A stretch of 64,000 bases of DNA, from assembly GCF_000224005.2 (NCBI RefSeq), contig NZ_CP007031.1, positions 917,501 to 981,500 on the forward strand, written 5' to 3'. The DNA comes from Marichromatium purpuratum 984 (GTDB taxonomy: Bacteria; Pseudomonadota; Gammaproteobacteria; Chromatiales; Chromatiaceae). Below the pieces are notes generated by a model. It was not told the origin of the DNA. It was given only the letters and a program-made list of their open reading frames with translations, and made no database searches. Positions within the stretch are counted from its first letter, which is position 1; every line of letters begins with the position of its first letter. Shown here piece after piece: positions 37,676 to 46,069 of this stretch. A program made the translations under genes and the position numbers.

Positions 37676-37760
37676 TCGTCACGCCTGGGCCGGGGGCCGC
37701 TGCGGCACCACCCCGGCCGGCGCCCACGCGTCCCCCAACTCCACTGAGAGGTTGCTGACG

Positions 37761-38942
37761 TTGAGAGCAAGTTTTTGGCTGCCCGGTGTCTGTGCCGTGG
37801 CGATCCTGGTCCCCCTGATGGCCGGCTGCAGCATGTCTGCCGTCAACGACGCGCTGCCCGACCAGCGTCTCGCCTACAAGAAGCAGCGCGAGGCCGGTGA
37901 GAACCTCGAAGTTCCGCCGGACCTGGTCGGCAGCAGCTTCGACGACGCGCTCGACGTGCCCGGAGTCGTGGCCGGTACCACCACCTATTCCGAATACTCC
38001 GGCTCGCGCGCGGCGCGGGCACGGATCGCCGCCTCGGGTTCCTCGGAGGTGCTGCCCGAGGTCGCCGACGTCGAACTCAAGCGTCGCGGTGACGAGCGCT
38101 GGCTCGAGGTCGAGGGTTCGCCGCAGCAGGTGTGGTCGCGGGTCGTCGCCTTCTGGCGCGAGCAGGGGATCCTGCTGCTCGACCAGAACCCCGCTGTCGG
38201 GGTGATGCGCACCGACTGGCTCGACAACCGCGCCGAGATCCGCAAGGACTTCGTCACCCGCATGCTGAGCAAGGTGGTCGAGGGGGTCTACGCCACCTCG
38301 ACGCGCGATCAGTACCGGGTGCGCATTGAGCGCGGCACCGGCGCCGGCACCACCGATGTCCATCTCAGTCATCGCGGCATGGAGGAGAAGCTGGTCACCA
38401 ACGCCCTCGGCGACAGTGCCGGGACGGTGTGGGAGCCCAGTGGCCGTGATGCCGGCAAGGAGGCCGAGATGCTGCGTCGGCTGATGATCTATCTCGGTGC
38501 CTCGACGCAGCGTGCCGCGACGGTGGTCGCCGCGGGCGGTGATACGGTTGCGCCGCAGCGGGCGCGACTGACCGAGGACGGTGGTGTCCAGGTGCTGGCG
38601 ATCGACGAGGAGTTCCGGCGTGCCTGGCGCCTGACCGGCTCGGCGCTCGATCGCGCCGGCTTCGCGGTCGAGGATCGCGACCAGAGCCGAGGGCTCTATT
38701 ACGTTCGCTACGGCGGCGAGGGCGGGCGTGCGGTCGAGGGCGAGGAGAAGCGCGGCATGTTCTCGCGTCTGGCCTTCTGGCGCGGCAAGGGCGAGTCGGA
38801 GGAGGGGGTACGTCAGTACCTGATCCAGGTCGAGGGCGATACCCAGAAATCCCGCGTCCGGGTGCTCGACGACAAGGGGCGGATCGACGACTCGGCCAGC
38901 GCCGAGCGTATCCTCGGTCTGCTGCAGGCCGAGATCCGCTGA
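37761..38942 (+). CDS. bamC: Outer membrane protein assembly factor BamC
   Basis: 393 residues. A lipoprotein signal ends in lipobox LMAGC, followed by the unstructured NDALPDQRLAYKKQREAGEN segment that binds BamD, and two helix-grip domains (about 90-210 and 270-390). BamC is an accessory lipoprotein of the BAM complex that inserts beta-barrel proteins in the outer membrane. TTG 37761 is chosen because GAGAGG lies 9 nt upstream and it gives a proper signal peptide; a longer frame from 37623 overlaps dapA. Located next to dapA as in E. coli. Confidence 0.88.
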   Translation: MRASFWLPGVCAVAILVPLMAGCSMSAVNDALPDQRLAYKKQREAGENLEVPPDLVGSSFDDALDVPGVVAGTTTYSEYSGSRAARARIAASGSSEVLPEVADVELKRRGDERWLEVEGSPQQVWSRVVAFWREQGILLLDQNPAVGVMRTDWLDNRAEIRKDFVTRMLSKVVEGVYATSTRDQYRVRIERGTGAGTTDVHLSHRGMEEKLVTNALGDSAGTVWEPSGRDAGKEAEMLRRLMIYLGASTQRAATVVAAGGDTVAPQRARLTEDGGVQVLAIDEEFRRAWRLTGSALDRAGFAVEDRDQSRGLYYVRYGGEGGRAVEGEEKRGMFSRLAFWRGKGESEEGVRQYLIQVEGDTQKSRVRVLDDKGRIDDSASAERILGLLQAEIR

Positions 38943-38981
38943 CGACAAGGCCGGTGACTGACAGTCCGGGTGTTGCCCGTG

Positions 38982-39004
38982 GGTTGCCGTTTTACGGCAA
39001 CCCG
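38982..39004 (+). terminator. Terminator-like hairpin after bamC
   Basis: GGGTTGCCGT, loop TTT, ACGGCAACCC: a perfect 10-bp stem 39 bp after the bamC stop. No downstream T-run. Confidence 0.6.
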
Positions 39005-39102
39005 GCGTCTGTCTCGGCGCACGATGTCCGACCGCGGTCGTCTGCCTCAAGGCGGGCCGGCGCCTGGTGTCGGTTGCCGGCCTCGATGTCCGTCCGCGCG
39101 CC

Positions 39103-39396
39103 TCAGTCCTCGGCGTCGGTCAGCCAGCCCTGCAGGGCGTCGACCAGTGACTGCGCCTGGGCGCGGCTGGAGATGTTGAACTTCGACTGCTGTCGATACT
39201 CGCCGCTGCGCTTCTGATAGCGGCGGATGGTGAACTTGTCCGGGCCGTAGCAGTTCTTGGCGCGGTCCCAGTCGCGATAGCGGAAGACGATGGTCGTCCA
39301 GCTCCCCTTGGAGAGGATCACCTTGTCGAGTTGCTGCGTGGTTTCGATCCCGTCCTCGACATAGCTGACGGACAGGTCTTCGACCGTTTCGGTCAT
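39103..39396 (-). CDS. Conserved small protein of unknown function
   Basis: A 97-residue soluble protein. After an acidic start (MTETVEDLSVSYVEDGIETT) it shows a beta-rich segment (KVILSKGSWTTIVFRYRDWD), then KFTIRRYQKRSGEYRQQSKF and a C-terminal helix (SRAQAQSLVDALQGWLTD). The pattern of strands, a basic RRYQKRSGEY stretch and a final helix recalls PC4/YdbC-type single-strand nucleic-acid-binding folds. I could not confirm that by eye. ATG 39396 has AAGGAGATTC directly upstream, an excellent ribosome-binding site, so it is very likely expressed. Confidence 0.7.
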   Translation of the reverse strand: MTETVEDLSVSYVEDGIETTQQLDKVILSKGSWTTIVFRYRDWDRAKNCYGPDKFTIRRYQKRSGEYRQQSKFNISSRAQAQSLVDALQGWLTDAED

Positions 39397-39429
39397 TGAT
39401 TGAATCTCCTTGCTGATGATGGACCGCGT

Positions 39430-40080
39430 TCAGCGGTTTGCGCGCGCACCATTGCGCAGCAGCAACCGCTCGATGGTTCCGGCGTCCGGGCCGATTCCGG
39501 GTTGGCGCGCCAGTTCCAGTGGCAGACGGCCCTTGCCGTCGACGCGGTTGACGTCGGCGCCATTGTCGATGAGTCGGGAGACGGCGTCGAGATGGCCGCC
39601 GGCGATGGCCAGGTGCAGCGCGGTCCATCCCTGCTCGTCGGGTTGGTCGATGACCGCGCCCTGTTCGAGTAGGAAGGTGTGGACGTCGCGGTCGGCGTTG
39701 CCGGTGGCGGCCTGCTCGAGCAGTAGTCGCTGAGGGTCGAAGGTGGCGCCGGCCTCGATCAGCATCTGCGCGAAGAGGATCTTGCCGTTGGCCAGCGCGA
39801 TCTCGAGTGGGGTCTGGTCGGCGCCGTTGCGCCGTTCGGGGTCGGCGCCGTGCTCGAGCAGGGCGCGACCGATGCTGACCCGATTGGTGCGAGCGACGAT
39901 GTGCAACGGGTAGTCGCCGGTGGCGTCGGGGCGGTCGGTCTCGTCCTCCCAGTAGAGGTGGCGCTTGACCTGATCGAGATCGCCGACCTCGAGTGCGCGG
40001 AACAGATTGAGTGTCGGCGGTGGTGGTTCGCTACAGGCGCCGAGCACGGCAACGAACAGGATAGGCAGTAAACGATGCAT
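39430..40080 (-). CDS. Ankyrin-repeat lipoprotein
   Basis: 216 residues. A lipoprotein signal with lipobox VLGAC (Cys about 16) is followed by five or six ankyrin repeats (for example GDYPLHIVARTNRVSIGRAL, ADQTPLEIALANGKILFAQM, GWTALHLAIAGGHLDAVSRL). It is predicted to be anchored in the envelope and to bind proteins in the periplasm. The start is set at ATG 40080 because it opens the signal peptide; the longer frame to 40149 lacks one. It lies 33 bp upstream of the small conserved gene ending at 39103, possibly in the same transcript. Confidence 0.8.
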   Translation of the reverse strand: MHRLLPILFVAVLGACSEPPPPTLNLFRALEVGDLDQVKRHLYWEDETDRPDATGDYPLHIVARTNRVSIGRALLEHGADPERRNGADQTPLEIALANGKILFAQMLIEAGATFDPQRLLLEQAATGNADRDVHTFLLEQGAVIDQPDEQGWTALHLAIAGGHLDAVSRLIDNGADVNRVDGKGRLPLELARQPGIGPDAGTIERLLLRNGARANR

Positions 40081-40178
40081 CGGATGATGGACGAGATCGC
40101 CGGCGACAAGGCTCGGTTGATGGTAAGGCCTGCCCTCGGGAGGGTGCAAGCCGTGTGTCAGGACATGGGGGCGGGACG

Positions 40179-40559
40179 ATGATCGGCAAGCTGGTGCTGA
40201 CCCTGGCGGTGATCGCTGGGGCCTATCTGGTGGTGCGCGCGCGCTGGCGGGGCGAGTCGGTTCCGGGCGTGCGTCTGGGTCTGCCCCCGCGCGCGCTGCG
40301 TTGGGCGGCGACGGGACTGCTGCTGGTCATGCTCGGGGCGAGTGGGTTCTATCTGCTGTATGACTGGCGGCAGGCGCGCGAGGTGGTCGAGGTGCGGGTG
40401 CTCAATGTCGCCAGCGGCGCCGAGATCCGCTATCTGGCGCGCCGTGGTTCGGTCGAGGGGCGGCGCTTTCGTACCCTCGACGGGATCGAGGTGCGTCTTG
40501 CCGACGTCGAGCGGATGCTGCTCGCGCCCGCTCAGCCCGACGCCGTGGCAGGGCCGTAG
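40179..40559 (+). CDS. Small membrane protein of unknown function
   Basis: 126 residues from ATG 40179 (MIGKLVLTLAVIAGAYLVVR). There are two membrane helices (5-22 and about 40-62, WAATGLLLVMLGASGFYLLY), then a hydrophilic domain of 60 residues (VVEVRVLNVASGAEIRYLAR). I recognise no family. A GGGGCGGG sequence lies just upstream. The 3' end overlaps the convergent deaminase gene by 28 bp. Confidence 0.6.
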   Translation: MIGKLVLTLAVIAGAYLVVRARWRGESVPGVRLGLPPRALRWAATGLLLVMLGASGFYLLYDWRQAREVVEVRVLNVASGAEIRYLARRGSVEGRRFRTLDGIEVRLADVERMLLAPAQPDAVAGP

Positions 40560-41113
40560 CGTACGCCGCCGCTGGCGACATAGGCCGCGAGGACGGCAAT
40601 CGCGCGTGGGCGCAGCAGGTCGCGGGTGACCGCGATTCCGCGTTGTGCATAGCGCGCCACCCAGTCGACGGGCTTGTCCCCTTCGTCGAAACCGATCGCG
40701 CGCACGTCGCTGTCGCGAGCCCCGCAGTAGAGTGCCTCGACCCCGCTCCAGGGGATCGCGCCCATGCACATAGCGCAGGGCTCGGCGCTGCTCACCAGCA
40801 CGCAACCACCGCGGCAGGCGCGTCCCAGGTCGTCGTCGCCGAGCCGTTGCTGGGCGCTCGCCAGCGCCAGCATCTCGGCATGGGCGAGCGAGCAGTGGCT
40901 GGCGGTGACGCGGTTGACCCCGGCGCCGAGCAGATGCCCATCGGCGCGTGTGAACACCGCCGCGCCGAAGGGGCCACCGCTACGCTGGCGTACATTGGTC
41001 TCGGCCAGGGTGAGCACCAGCGCCATCTGTGCCTCGGGGTCGGGCAGGGGTGTGGCGCGGGTCGCGAGGAGTTCGTTCAACCAGTCGGGGTGGGTGATAT
41101 GGATCGCTTGCAT
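40532..41113 (-). CDS. Nucleoside deaminase (cytidine/deoxycytidylate deaminase fold)
   Basis: 193 residues. The zinc motif is intact: HAEML (His ligand and catalytic Glu) and EPCAMCMGAI (two Cys ligands), with GGPFGAAV before them. The family includes guanine deaminase GuaD and tRNA adenosine deaminase TadA. The GGPFGA and CMGAIPWSG sequences look more like a guanine/nucleoside deaminase than TadA. Which base it acts on is not decidable here. The gene is convergent with the small membrane protein gene and overlaps it. Confidence 0.78.
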   Translation of the reverse strand: MQAIHITHPDWLNELLATRATPLPDPEAQMALVLTLAETNVRQRSGGPFGAAVFTRADGHLLGAGVNRVTASHCSLAHAEMLALASAQQRLGDDDLGRACRGGCVLVSSAEPCAMCMGAIPWSGVEALYCGARDSDVRAIGFDEGDKPVDWVARYAQRGIAVTRDLLRPRAIAVLAAYVASGGVRYGPATASG

Positions 41114-41276
41114 GCGACATGTCTGCGCTGGTGGTGGTGCAGGGATGCTGACATGGCCTGTGTCGTCGAGAAAGGCCGGGGCTTGAATTTCGCCAGCCGC
41201 CCATAACTTCTCTCCCTGATCGCGTCGCCTCTGGCGGTGCCTGGACCCAAGATCCTCTGCATAGGGAGCGTTACGA

Positions 41277-41864
41277 ATGCGTCATTCGATCCTTGCACTG
41301 GGCTGTAGCGCCCTGCTCGCCGCGACTCCGGCACTCGCCGACTGGACTCTCGACCCCGAGCGCTCGCACCTGGCCTTCGTCTCGATCAAGTCGGGCGATG
41401 TCGCCGAGATCAACACCTTCGAGGAGGTGCATGGCGTGGTCGGTGAGCAGGGCGATGTCACCGTGACGCTGATGCTCGACAGCGTCGAGACACTGATCCC
41501 GATCCGCAACGAGCGCATGCGCGAGATGTTGTTCGAGACCGCCGACTATCGCGAGGCGGTGCTCGAGGCCAAGGTCGATCCCGTGCAGCTCGCTGGGCTC
41601 GAAGTCGGGGCGCTGATGCCCTTGATCGCCGAGGGGCGACTGTCGTTACACGGCGAGACCCAGCCGATGACCATCAGCATGCAGGTGGCGAGACTCGATG
41701 CAACGACGCTGATGGTGGCCACGACCAAGCCGCTGATCGTCGATGCGGAGAAGTTCGGGTTGAGCGATGGGGTGGAGCGGCTGCGCGAGATCGCCGGGCT
41801 CGAGCGTATCGCCCGGGCGGTGCCGGTGAGCTTTGTCGCGACCTTCGTTGCTCAGCCGGAGTGA
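41277..41864 (+). CDS. YceI family periplasmic protein
   Basis: 195 residues. A Sec signal (LALGCSALLAATPALA) is followed by the YceI lipocalin-like barrel (WTLDPERSHLAFVSIKSGDV; NERMREMLFETADYREAVLE; GRLSLHGETQPM). Members bind polyisoprenoids or quinone-like lipids in the periplasm; the ligand here is unknown. ATG 41277 follows AGGGAGCG. It is followed at 42023 by a small membrane-protein gene in the same direction. Confidence 0.82.
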   Translation: MRHSILALGCSALLAATPALADWTLDPERSHLAFVSIKSGDVAEINTFEEVHGVVGEQGDVTVTLMLDSVETLIPIRNERMREMLFETADYREAVLEAKVDPVQLAGLEVGALMPLIAEGRLSLHGETQPMTISMQVARLDATTLMVATTKPLIVDAEKFGLSDGVERLREIAGLERIARAVPVSFVATFVAQPE

Positions 41865-42022
41865 GCCGCTCCGGGGGTGTCGCTTGACTTGTCCGTGGTG
41901 AGTTCGGACACTCGGGAAGACGCGGCCGAGCCGCGCATCGAAAGCCTGTCGATGCGTGGGGTCAGACCCCGGGGCATGGTGCCCTGGGGCGCGGTTGCGA
42001 GTGTGACGAGGTTCGTTCAATC

Positions 42023-42205
42023 ATGAAGTGGTATGCCATCCTGCTGGGTGCCGTGATCGGTGCGATCAGCGGTGTCGCGGTGGGTTATTTCCTGATCCCG
42101 CACCTGCTTTCCGGCAACTCCGGCGCCCAGTCGCTCGAGGGCGCGGTGTCGAACCCCTTGCCGGGCGTTGCCGTGGTCGCGGCGGCACCCGTGCAGCCCG
42201 CCTGA
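42023..42205 (+). CDS. Small single-helix membrane protein
   Basis: 60 residues. One membrane helix (YAILLGAVIGAISGVAVGYF) is followed by a Gly/Ser/Ala/Pro-rich tail. No family is recognised and the ribosome-binding site is weak. Its support is the clean membrane helix and its stop just before a perfect terminator hairpin. Confidence 0.5.
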   Translation: MKWYAILLGAVIGAISGVAVGYFLIPHLLSGNSGAQSLEGAVSNPLPGVAVVAAAPVQPA

Positions 42206-42212
42206 TTTCATC

Positions 42213-42244
42213 CGCCGCCGGACGACGCGTGTCGTCCGGCGGCG
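42213..42244. terminator. Perfect 14-bp bidirectional hairpin
   Basis: CGCCGCCGGACGAC (42213-42226), loop GCGT, then its exact complement (42231-42244). It sits between convergent genes (small membrane protein and fabA). Confidence 0.8.
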
Positions 42245-42254
42245 TGTCAGCCGA

Positions 42255-42770
42255 TCAGAACCCTTCGGTCGAGGTGAACAGCCCCACGCGCAGGTCCTTG
42301 GCGGTGTAGATGGTGCGACCGTCGACCTGGACGATGCCGTCACCGATGCCGAGCACCAGCTTGCGCGAGATCACCCGCTTCATGTCGATGTGATAGGTGA
42401 CCTTGCTCGCCTCGGGCAGCACCTGTCCGGTGAACTTGACCTCGCCGACGCCGAGCGCGCGGCCGTGGCCGGGGTTGCCGATCCAGGCCAGGTAGAAACC
42501 GACCAGCTGCCACAGTGCGTCGAGTCCAAGACAGCCGGGCATCACCGGATCGCCGGGGAAGTGACACTGGAAGAACCAGAGATCGGGGTTGACGTCGAGT
42601 TCGGCGAGGATCTCGCCCTTGCCATTGGCGCCGCCGAAGTCGGCGATGCGCAGGATGCGGTCCATCATCAGCATGTTGGGCACAGGCAGCTGCGCGTTGC
42701 CCGGGCCGAACATCTCCCCGTGGCCGCAGGCGAGGAGTTCTTCCCTGTCGAAGGAGGCTTCTTTGGTCAT
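42255..42770 (-). CDS. fabA: 3-hydroxydecanoyl-ACP dehydratase/isomerase FabA
   Basis: 171 residues, the typical FabA length. [20 protein letters not shown] contains the active-site His and Asp, and [11 protein letters not shown] and [18 protein letters not shown] are conserved. It dehydrates 3-hydroxydecanoyl-ACP and isomerises the double bond, the branch point to unsaturated fatty acids. The usual partner fabB is not adjacent. ATG 42770 ([20 protein letters not shown]) is preceded by no strong Shine-Dalgarno sequence. It lies 119 bp downstream of proS in the same direction. Confidence 0.96.
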   Translation of the reverse strand: MTKEASFDREELLACGHGEMFGPGNAQLPVPNMLMMDRILRIADFGGANGKGEILAELDVNPDLWFFQCHFPGDPVMPGCLGLDALWQLVGFYLAWIGNPGHGRALGVGEVKFTGQVLPEASKVTYHIDMKRVISRKLVLGIGDGIVQVDGRTIYTAKDLRVGLFTSTEGF

Positions 42771-42889
42771 GATCGTGATTCTGCTGTCAGGAATGGGCGG
42801 GGGCGAGGCCTGTCGTCGGCCTCGCCGCTCGGGGACGGCGCCGGGACGGGCCGTCGGGGGCGACGGGGCACGCTCGCCCCGTCGCTGGA

Positions 42890-44614
42890 TCAGGCGTTCG
42901 GCTGCAACCGCTCGCGGATGAAGTCGACGATGGCATCGACCGCGACGAGCTGCATCTCGGCGTCGCAGCGGCCCTTGTACTCGACCATGCCCTGATCGAG
43001 GCCCTTGTCGCCGACGACGATGCGGTGCGGGACTCCGATCAGCTCCATGTCGGCGAACATGAATCCGGGGCGGGCGTCGCGGTCGTCGAGCAGGACGTCG
43101 ACACCGGCCGCGCGCAGCGTCTCGTAGAGCTGCTCGACGGTCTCTCTCACCCGGTAGGACTTGCCCATGCGCATCGGCACCAGAGCGACCTCGAAGGGGG
43201 CGATGGGCGCCGGCCAGCAGATGCCCTTGTCGTCGTGGTGTTGCTCGATGGCGGCGGCGACGACGCGCGAGACGCCGATGCCGTAGCAACCCATGGTCAT
43301 GGCCGTGGCGCGGCCGTCCTCGCCGAGCACGGTGGCCTTCATCGTCTCGCTGTACTTGCGTCCGAGCTGGAAGATGTGGCCGACCTCGATGCCGCGGGCG
43401 ATGGTCAGGGTACCCTGGCCGTCGGGGCTGGGGTCGCCCTCGACCACGTTACGCAGGTCGGCGACCTCGGGCAGCGCCAGGTCACGCTCCCAGTTGAGCC
43501 CGAACCAGTGCTTGCCGTCGCTGTTGGCGCCGGCGGCGAAGTCGGCGGCGACCGCCACCGCGCGGTCGACGATGCAGGGGATCGGCAGCTCGCGCGGACC
43601 GAGCGAGCCGGGGCCTGCGCCGATCGCGTCACGGATCTCGCCTTCGCTGGCCATGCGCAGCGGGCTGGCGACCTGGGGCAGCTTCTCGGCCTTGATGGCG
43701 TTGAGTTCGTGATCGCCACGCACCACCAGCGCGACCAGCTCGGCCTCGCTGTCCTCGGCCGCGGCGACCACCAGGGTCTTGACGGTGCGCTCGATCGACA
43801 GCCCGAAGCCCTCGACCAGATCGGCGATGGTGCGGGTGTCTGGGGTGTCGACCAGGCGCGCCGCCTCACCCGGTGCGGGGCGCTCGGCGCGCGGCGCCAC
43901 GGCCTCGGCCAGCTCGACGTTGGCGGCATAGTCGCTGGCGTCGGAGAAGGCGATGGCGTCCTCGCCGGAGCTGGCGAGGACGTGGAATTCGTGCGAGGCG
44001 CTGCCGCCGATGCTGCCGTTGTCGGCCTGTACCGGGCGGAAGTCGAGCCCGCAGCGGGTGAAGATGCGGCTGTAGGTGGCGTGCATCTCGCGGTAGGTCC
44101 GATCGAGCGAGTCGTCATCGAGATGGAAGGAATAGGCGTCCTTCATCAGGAACTCGCGCGCGCGCATCACCCCGAAGCGGGGACGGATCTCGTCGCGGAA
44201 CTTGGTCTGGATCTGATAGAAGTTGACCGGCAGCTGCTTGTAGCTCTTGATCTCGCTGCGTGCCAGGTCGGTGATGATCTCCTCGTGGGTCGGGCCGAAG
44301 CAGAACTCGCGCTGGTGACGGTCACGCAGTCGCAGCAGCTCCGGGCCGTATTGCTCCCAGCGCCCCGACTCCTGCCACAGCTCGGCCGGCTGCACCGCCG
44401 GCATCGAGACCTCGAGCGCGCCGCTGCGATCCATCTCCTCGCGCACGATGCGCTCGACCTTGCGCAGCACCCGTAGCCCCAGCGGCAGCCAGGTGTAGAG
44501 GCCGGCGGCGAGCTTGCGGATCATGCCGGCGCGCAGCATCAACTGGTGGCTGGCGATCTCGGCGTCGGCGGGGGTTTCTTTGACGGTGTGCAGGGGGAAT
44601 TGGGATGTGCGCAT
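42890..44614 (-). CDS. proS: Prolyl-tRNA synthetase
   Basis: 574 residues, a bacterial-type class II enzyme with the INS editing domain between motifs 2 and 3 (about 225-410). Motif 2 is [31 protein letters not shown] is motif 3, and the C-terminal anticodon-binding domain includes [16 protein letters not shown]. It charges tRNA-Pro and edits Ala-tRNA-Pro. ATG 44614 begins [20 protein letters not shown], the conserved start. A divergent PilZ gene lies on the other side of a 234-bp spacer. Confidence 0.96.
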   Translation of the reverse strand: MRTSQFPLHTVKETPADAEIASHQLMLRAGMIRKLAAGLYTWLPLGLRVLRKVERIVREEMDRSGALEVSMPAVQPAELWQESGRWEQYGPELLRLRDRHQREFCFGPTHEEIITDLARSEIKSYKQLPVNFYQIQTKFRDEIRPRFGVMRAREFLMKDAYSFHLDDDSLDRTYREMHATYSRIFTRCGLDFRPVQADNGSIGGSASHEFHVLASSGEDAIAFSDASDYAANVELAEAVAPRAERPAPGEAARLVDTPDTRTIADLVEGFGLSIERTVKTLVVAAAEDSEAELVALVVRGDHELNAIKAEKLPQVASPLRMASEGEIRDAIGAGPGSLGPRELPIPCIVDRAVAVAADFAAGANSDGKHWFGLNWERDLALPEVADLRNVVEGDPSPDGQGTLTIARGIEVGHIFQLGRKYSETMKATVLGEDGRATAMTMGCYGIGVSRVVAAAIEQHHDDKGICWPAPIAPFEVALVPMRMGKSYRVRETVEQLYETLRAAGVDVLLDDRDARPGFMFADMELIGVPHRIVVGDKGLDQGMVEYKGRCDAEMQLVAVDAIVDFIRERLQPNA

Positions 44615-44848
44615 TGGGCAAGGGGCCAGGACGTGAAATACGCGAGTTTAGGGTGCAACGGTGGCGAGCACAACGGGGGCGCCGGGCTGCCGGGCGGTTG
44701 TCTGCGAGTGCTTGCCTCTGGCCGGCACCTTGGTCATTGTGTCGAGCTGAGCGCGTTTCGCACAGGACGTGCAATCTATACTTGAACGGATAATCATGAG
44801 CCGCGGCCCTTGTTGGTGGCCGTGTACCGACGCAGCCAGATCTCTCCG

Positions 44849-45889
44849 ATGAGTAAACACGCAGAGTCCAGTTTCCACGAGCGCCGCACCCAGGCACGCA
44901 TCAGCGCCGAGATCCCCATCAAGGTCAGGTTGCCGGGGCGTGACCAGCCCGTCTCGGCGCTGAACCAGGATCTCTCTTGGGGCGGGGCGCGCTTCATCGT
45001 CAGTGGCAAGTCGCTCGATGGCCAGCTGCCGACCCGCGAGGCCGGCCCCCTGACCCTGCTGCTACCCTGGACCGGTGGCGGTCAGATCACCGCTGAGGCC
45101 GAACTCGCCCGCGCCCAGCGTCTTGCCGACGGACGCTATCAGGTCGCGGTTCGTTTCCAGAGCCTGTCGCCGCGCAGCCAGGCCCGGCTCGAGAAGCTGC
45201 TCAACATGCTCTGTCCGCGCGATGGCGTCGATGGACCGGCGCTGGTGCGCGAACTCAACATCACCATGGCCGACGCCAGCGACATGCGCCACACCCTCAA
45301 GCAGGTCGTCAGTGGCGAGGTGACGCTGAGCGCCTTCGAGTCCTATGCGGTGGATCAGAGCATCCGCCTGGTGATCCGGGGCGATGGCGATCTGCCCTCG
45401 TTGCGGCTGCGCGCGCGGGTGCGCGAGGTGACGATCGCGCGTGCGGCCGATGGCAACTGGCCGGCGCTCTATTCGTTGAGGTTCGCGATCGAGCACCCGC
45501 GTCCGATGCTCAAGAAGCTCGTCGAGTTGCTCCTCGAGCAGCTGCCGAGCGACTGGAAGGCCCCGGCGTCGAGCTACGCCGAGGCGCCGGACTGGTTGCG
45601 TGGCGCGCACTTGGCAAGCCCCAGCGAGGTGGTGCCGCCCTCGACCGATAGTTGCTCGACGCTCGAGGCGCGCTATCCCGATGCGCTCAATTATCTGGCG
45701 CTGGTCTGGGGGGACTCCGAGGCCTTCGATCTGCGTTTCCAGGAGCTGATCATCGGTGAGTACGCCGAGCCCGGTGGCTGGCCGGAGGATGCCTGGGAGG
45801 AGCTGGGGCTGCTGCAGGACGTCCACGATCAGGCCTACGGGGTACCGAGCGTGCGCGACAACCCGCTGCGCGGTGGGCGGGTGACCTGA
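44849..45889 (+). CDS. PilZ-domain protein
   Basis: 346 residues. Residues 10-125 look like a PilZ c-di-GMP-binding domain: RRTQARISAEIPIKVRLPG gives the RxxxR-type motif, and DLSWGGARFIV matches the [D/N]xSxxG motif. The remaining 220 residues have no recognised domain and contain a Leu-rich helix (LKKLVELLLEQLPSDWKA). It probably senses c-di-GMP made by cyclases such as those elsewhere in this window. ATG 44849 is chosen; a TTG at 44810 would add 13 residues. It is transcribed divergently from proS. Confidence 0.75.
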   Translation: MSKHAESSFHERRTQARISAEIPIKVRLPGRDQPVSALNQDLSWGGARFIVSGKSLDGQLPTREAGPLTLLLPWTGGGQITAEAELARAQRLADGRYQVAVRFQSLSPRSQARLEKLLNMLCPRDGVDGPALVRELNITMADASDMRHTLKQVVSGEVTLSAFESYAVDQSIRLVIRGDGDLPSLRLRARVREVTIARAADGNWPALYSLRFAIEHPRPMLKKLVELLLEQLPSDWKAPASSYAEAPDWLRGAHLASPSEVVPPSTDSCSTLEARYPDALNYLALVWGDSEAFDLRFQELIIGEYAEPGGWPEDAWEELGLLQDVHDQAYGVPSVRDNPLRGGRVT

Positions 45890-45902
45890 ATCCCGGCCTG
45901 GC

Positions 45903-45931
45903 TTGACCCCCGTTCGGTATGCCTGTAATTT
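45903..45931 (+). promoter_or_regulatory. Predicted sigma-70 promoter of ilvI-ilvH-ilvC
   Basis: TTGACC (45903-45908), a 17-nt spacer, then TAATTT (45926-45931), 138 bp before the ilvI start. The leader shows no obvious leader peptide with branched-chain codons or T-box element. Confidence 0.6.
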
Positions 45932-46069
45932 CGATCCCTTTTCAACCAATTTCACCTGTTCCCTGGTATCGACCCCGGACCCGTGCCGTTCGGCCGCTTC
46001 CGGTCGCGGGGCGCGTATGTGCTCCGTCGAGTGTCGCAGTATCAAGGTAGGTGATCGGAGGTCGTAGAG

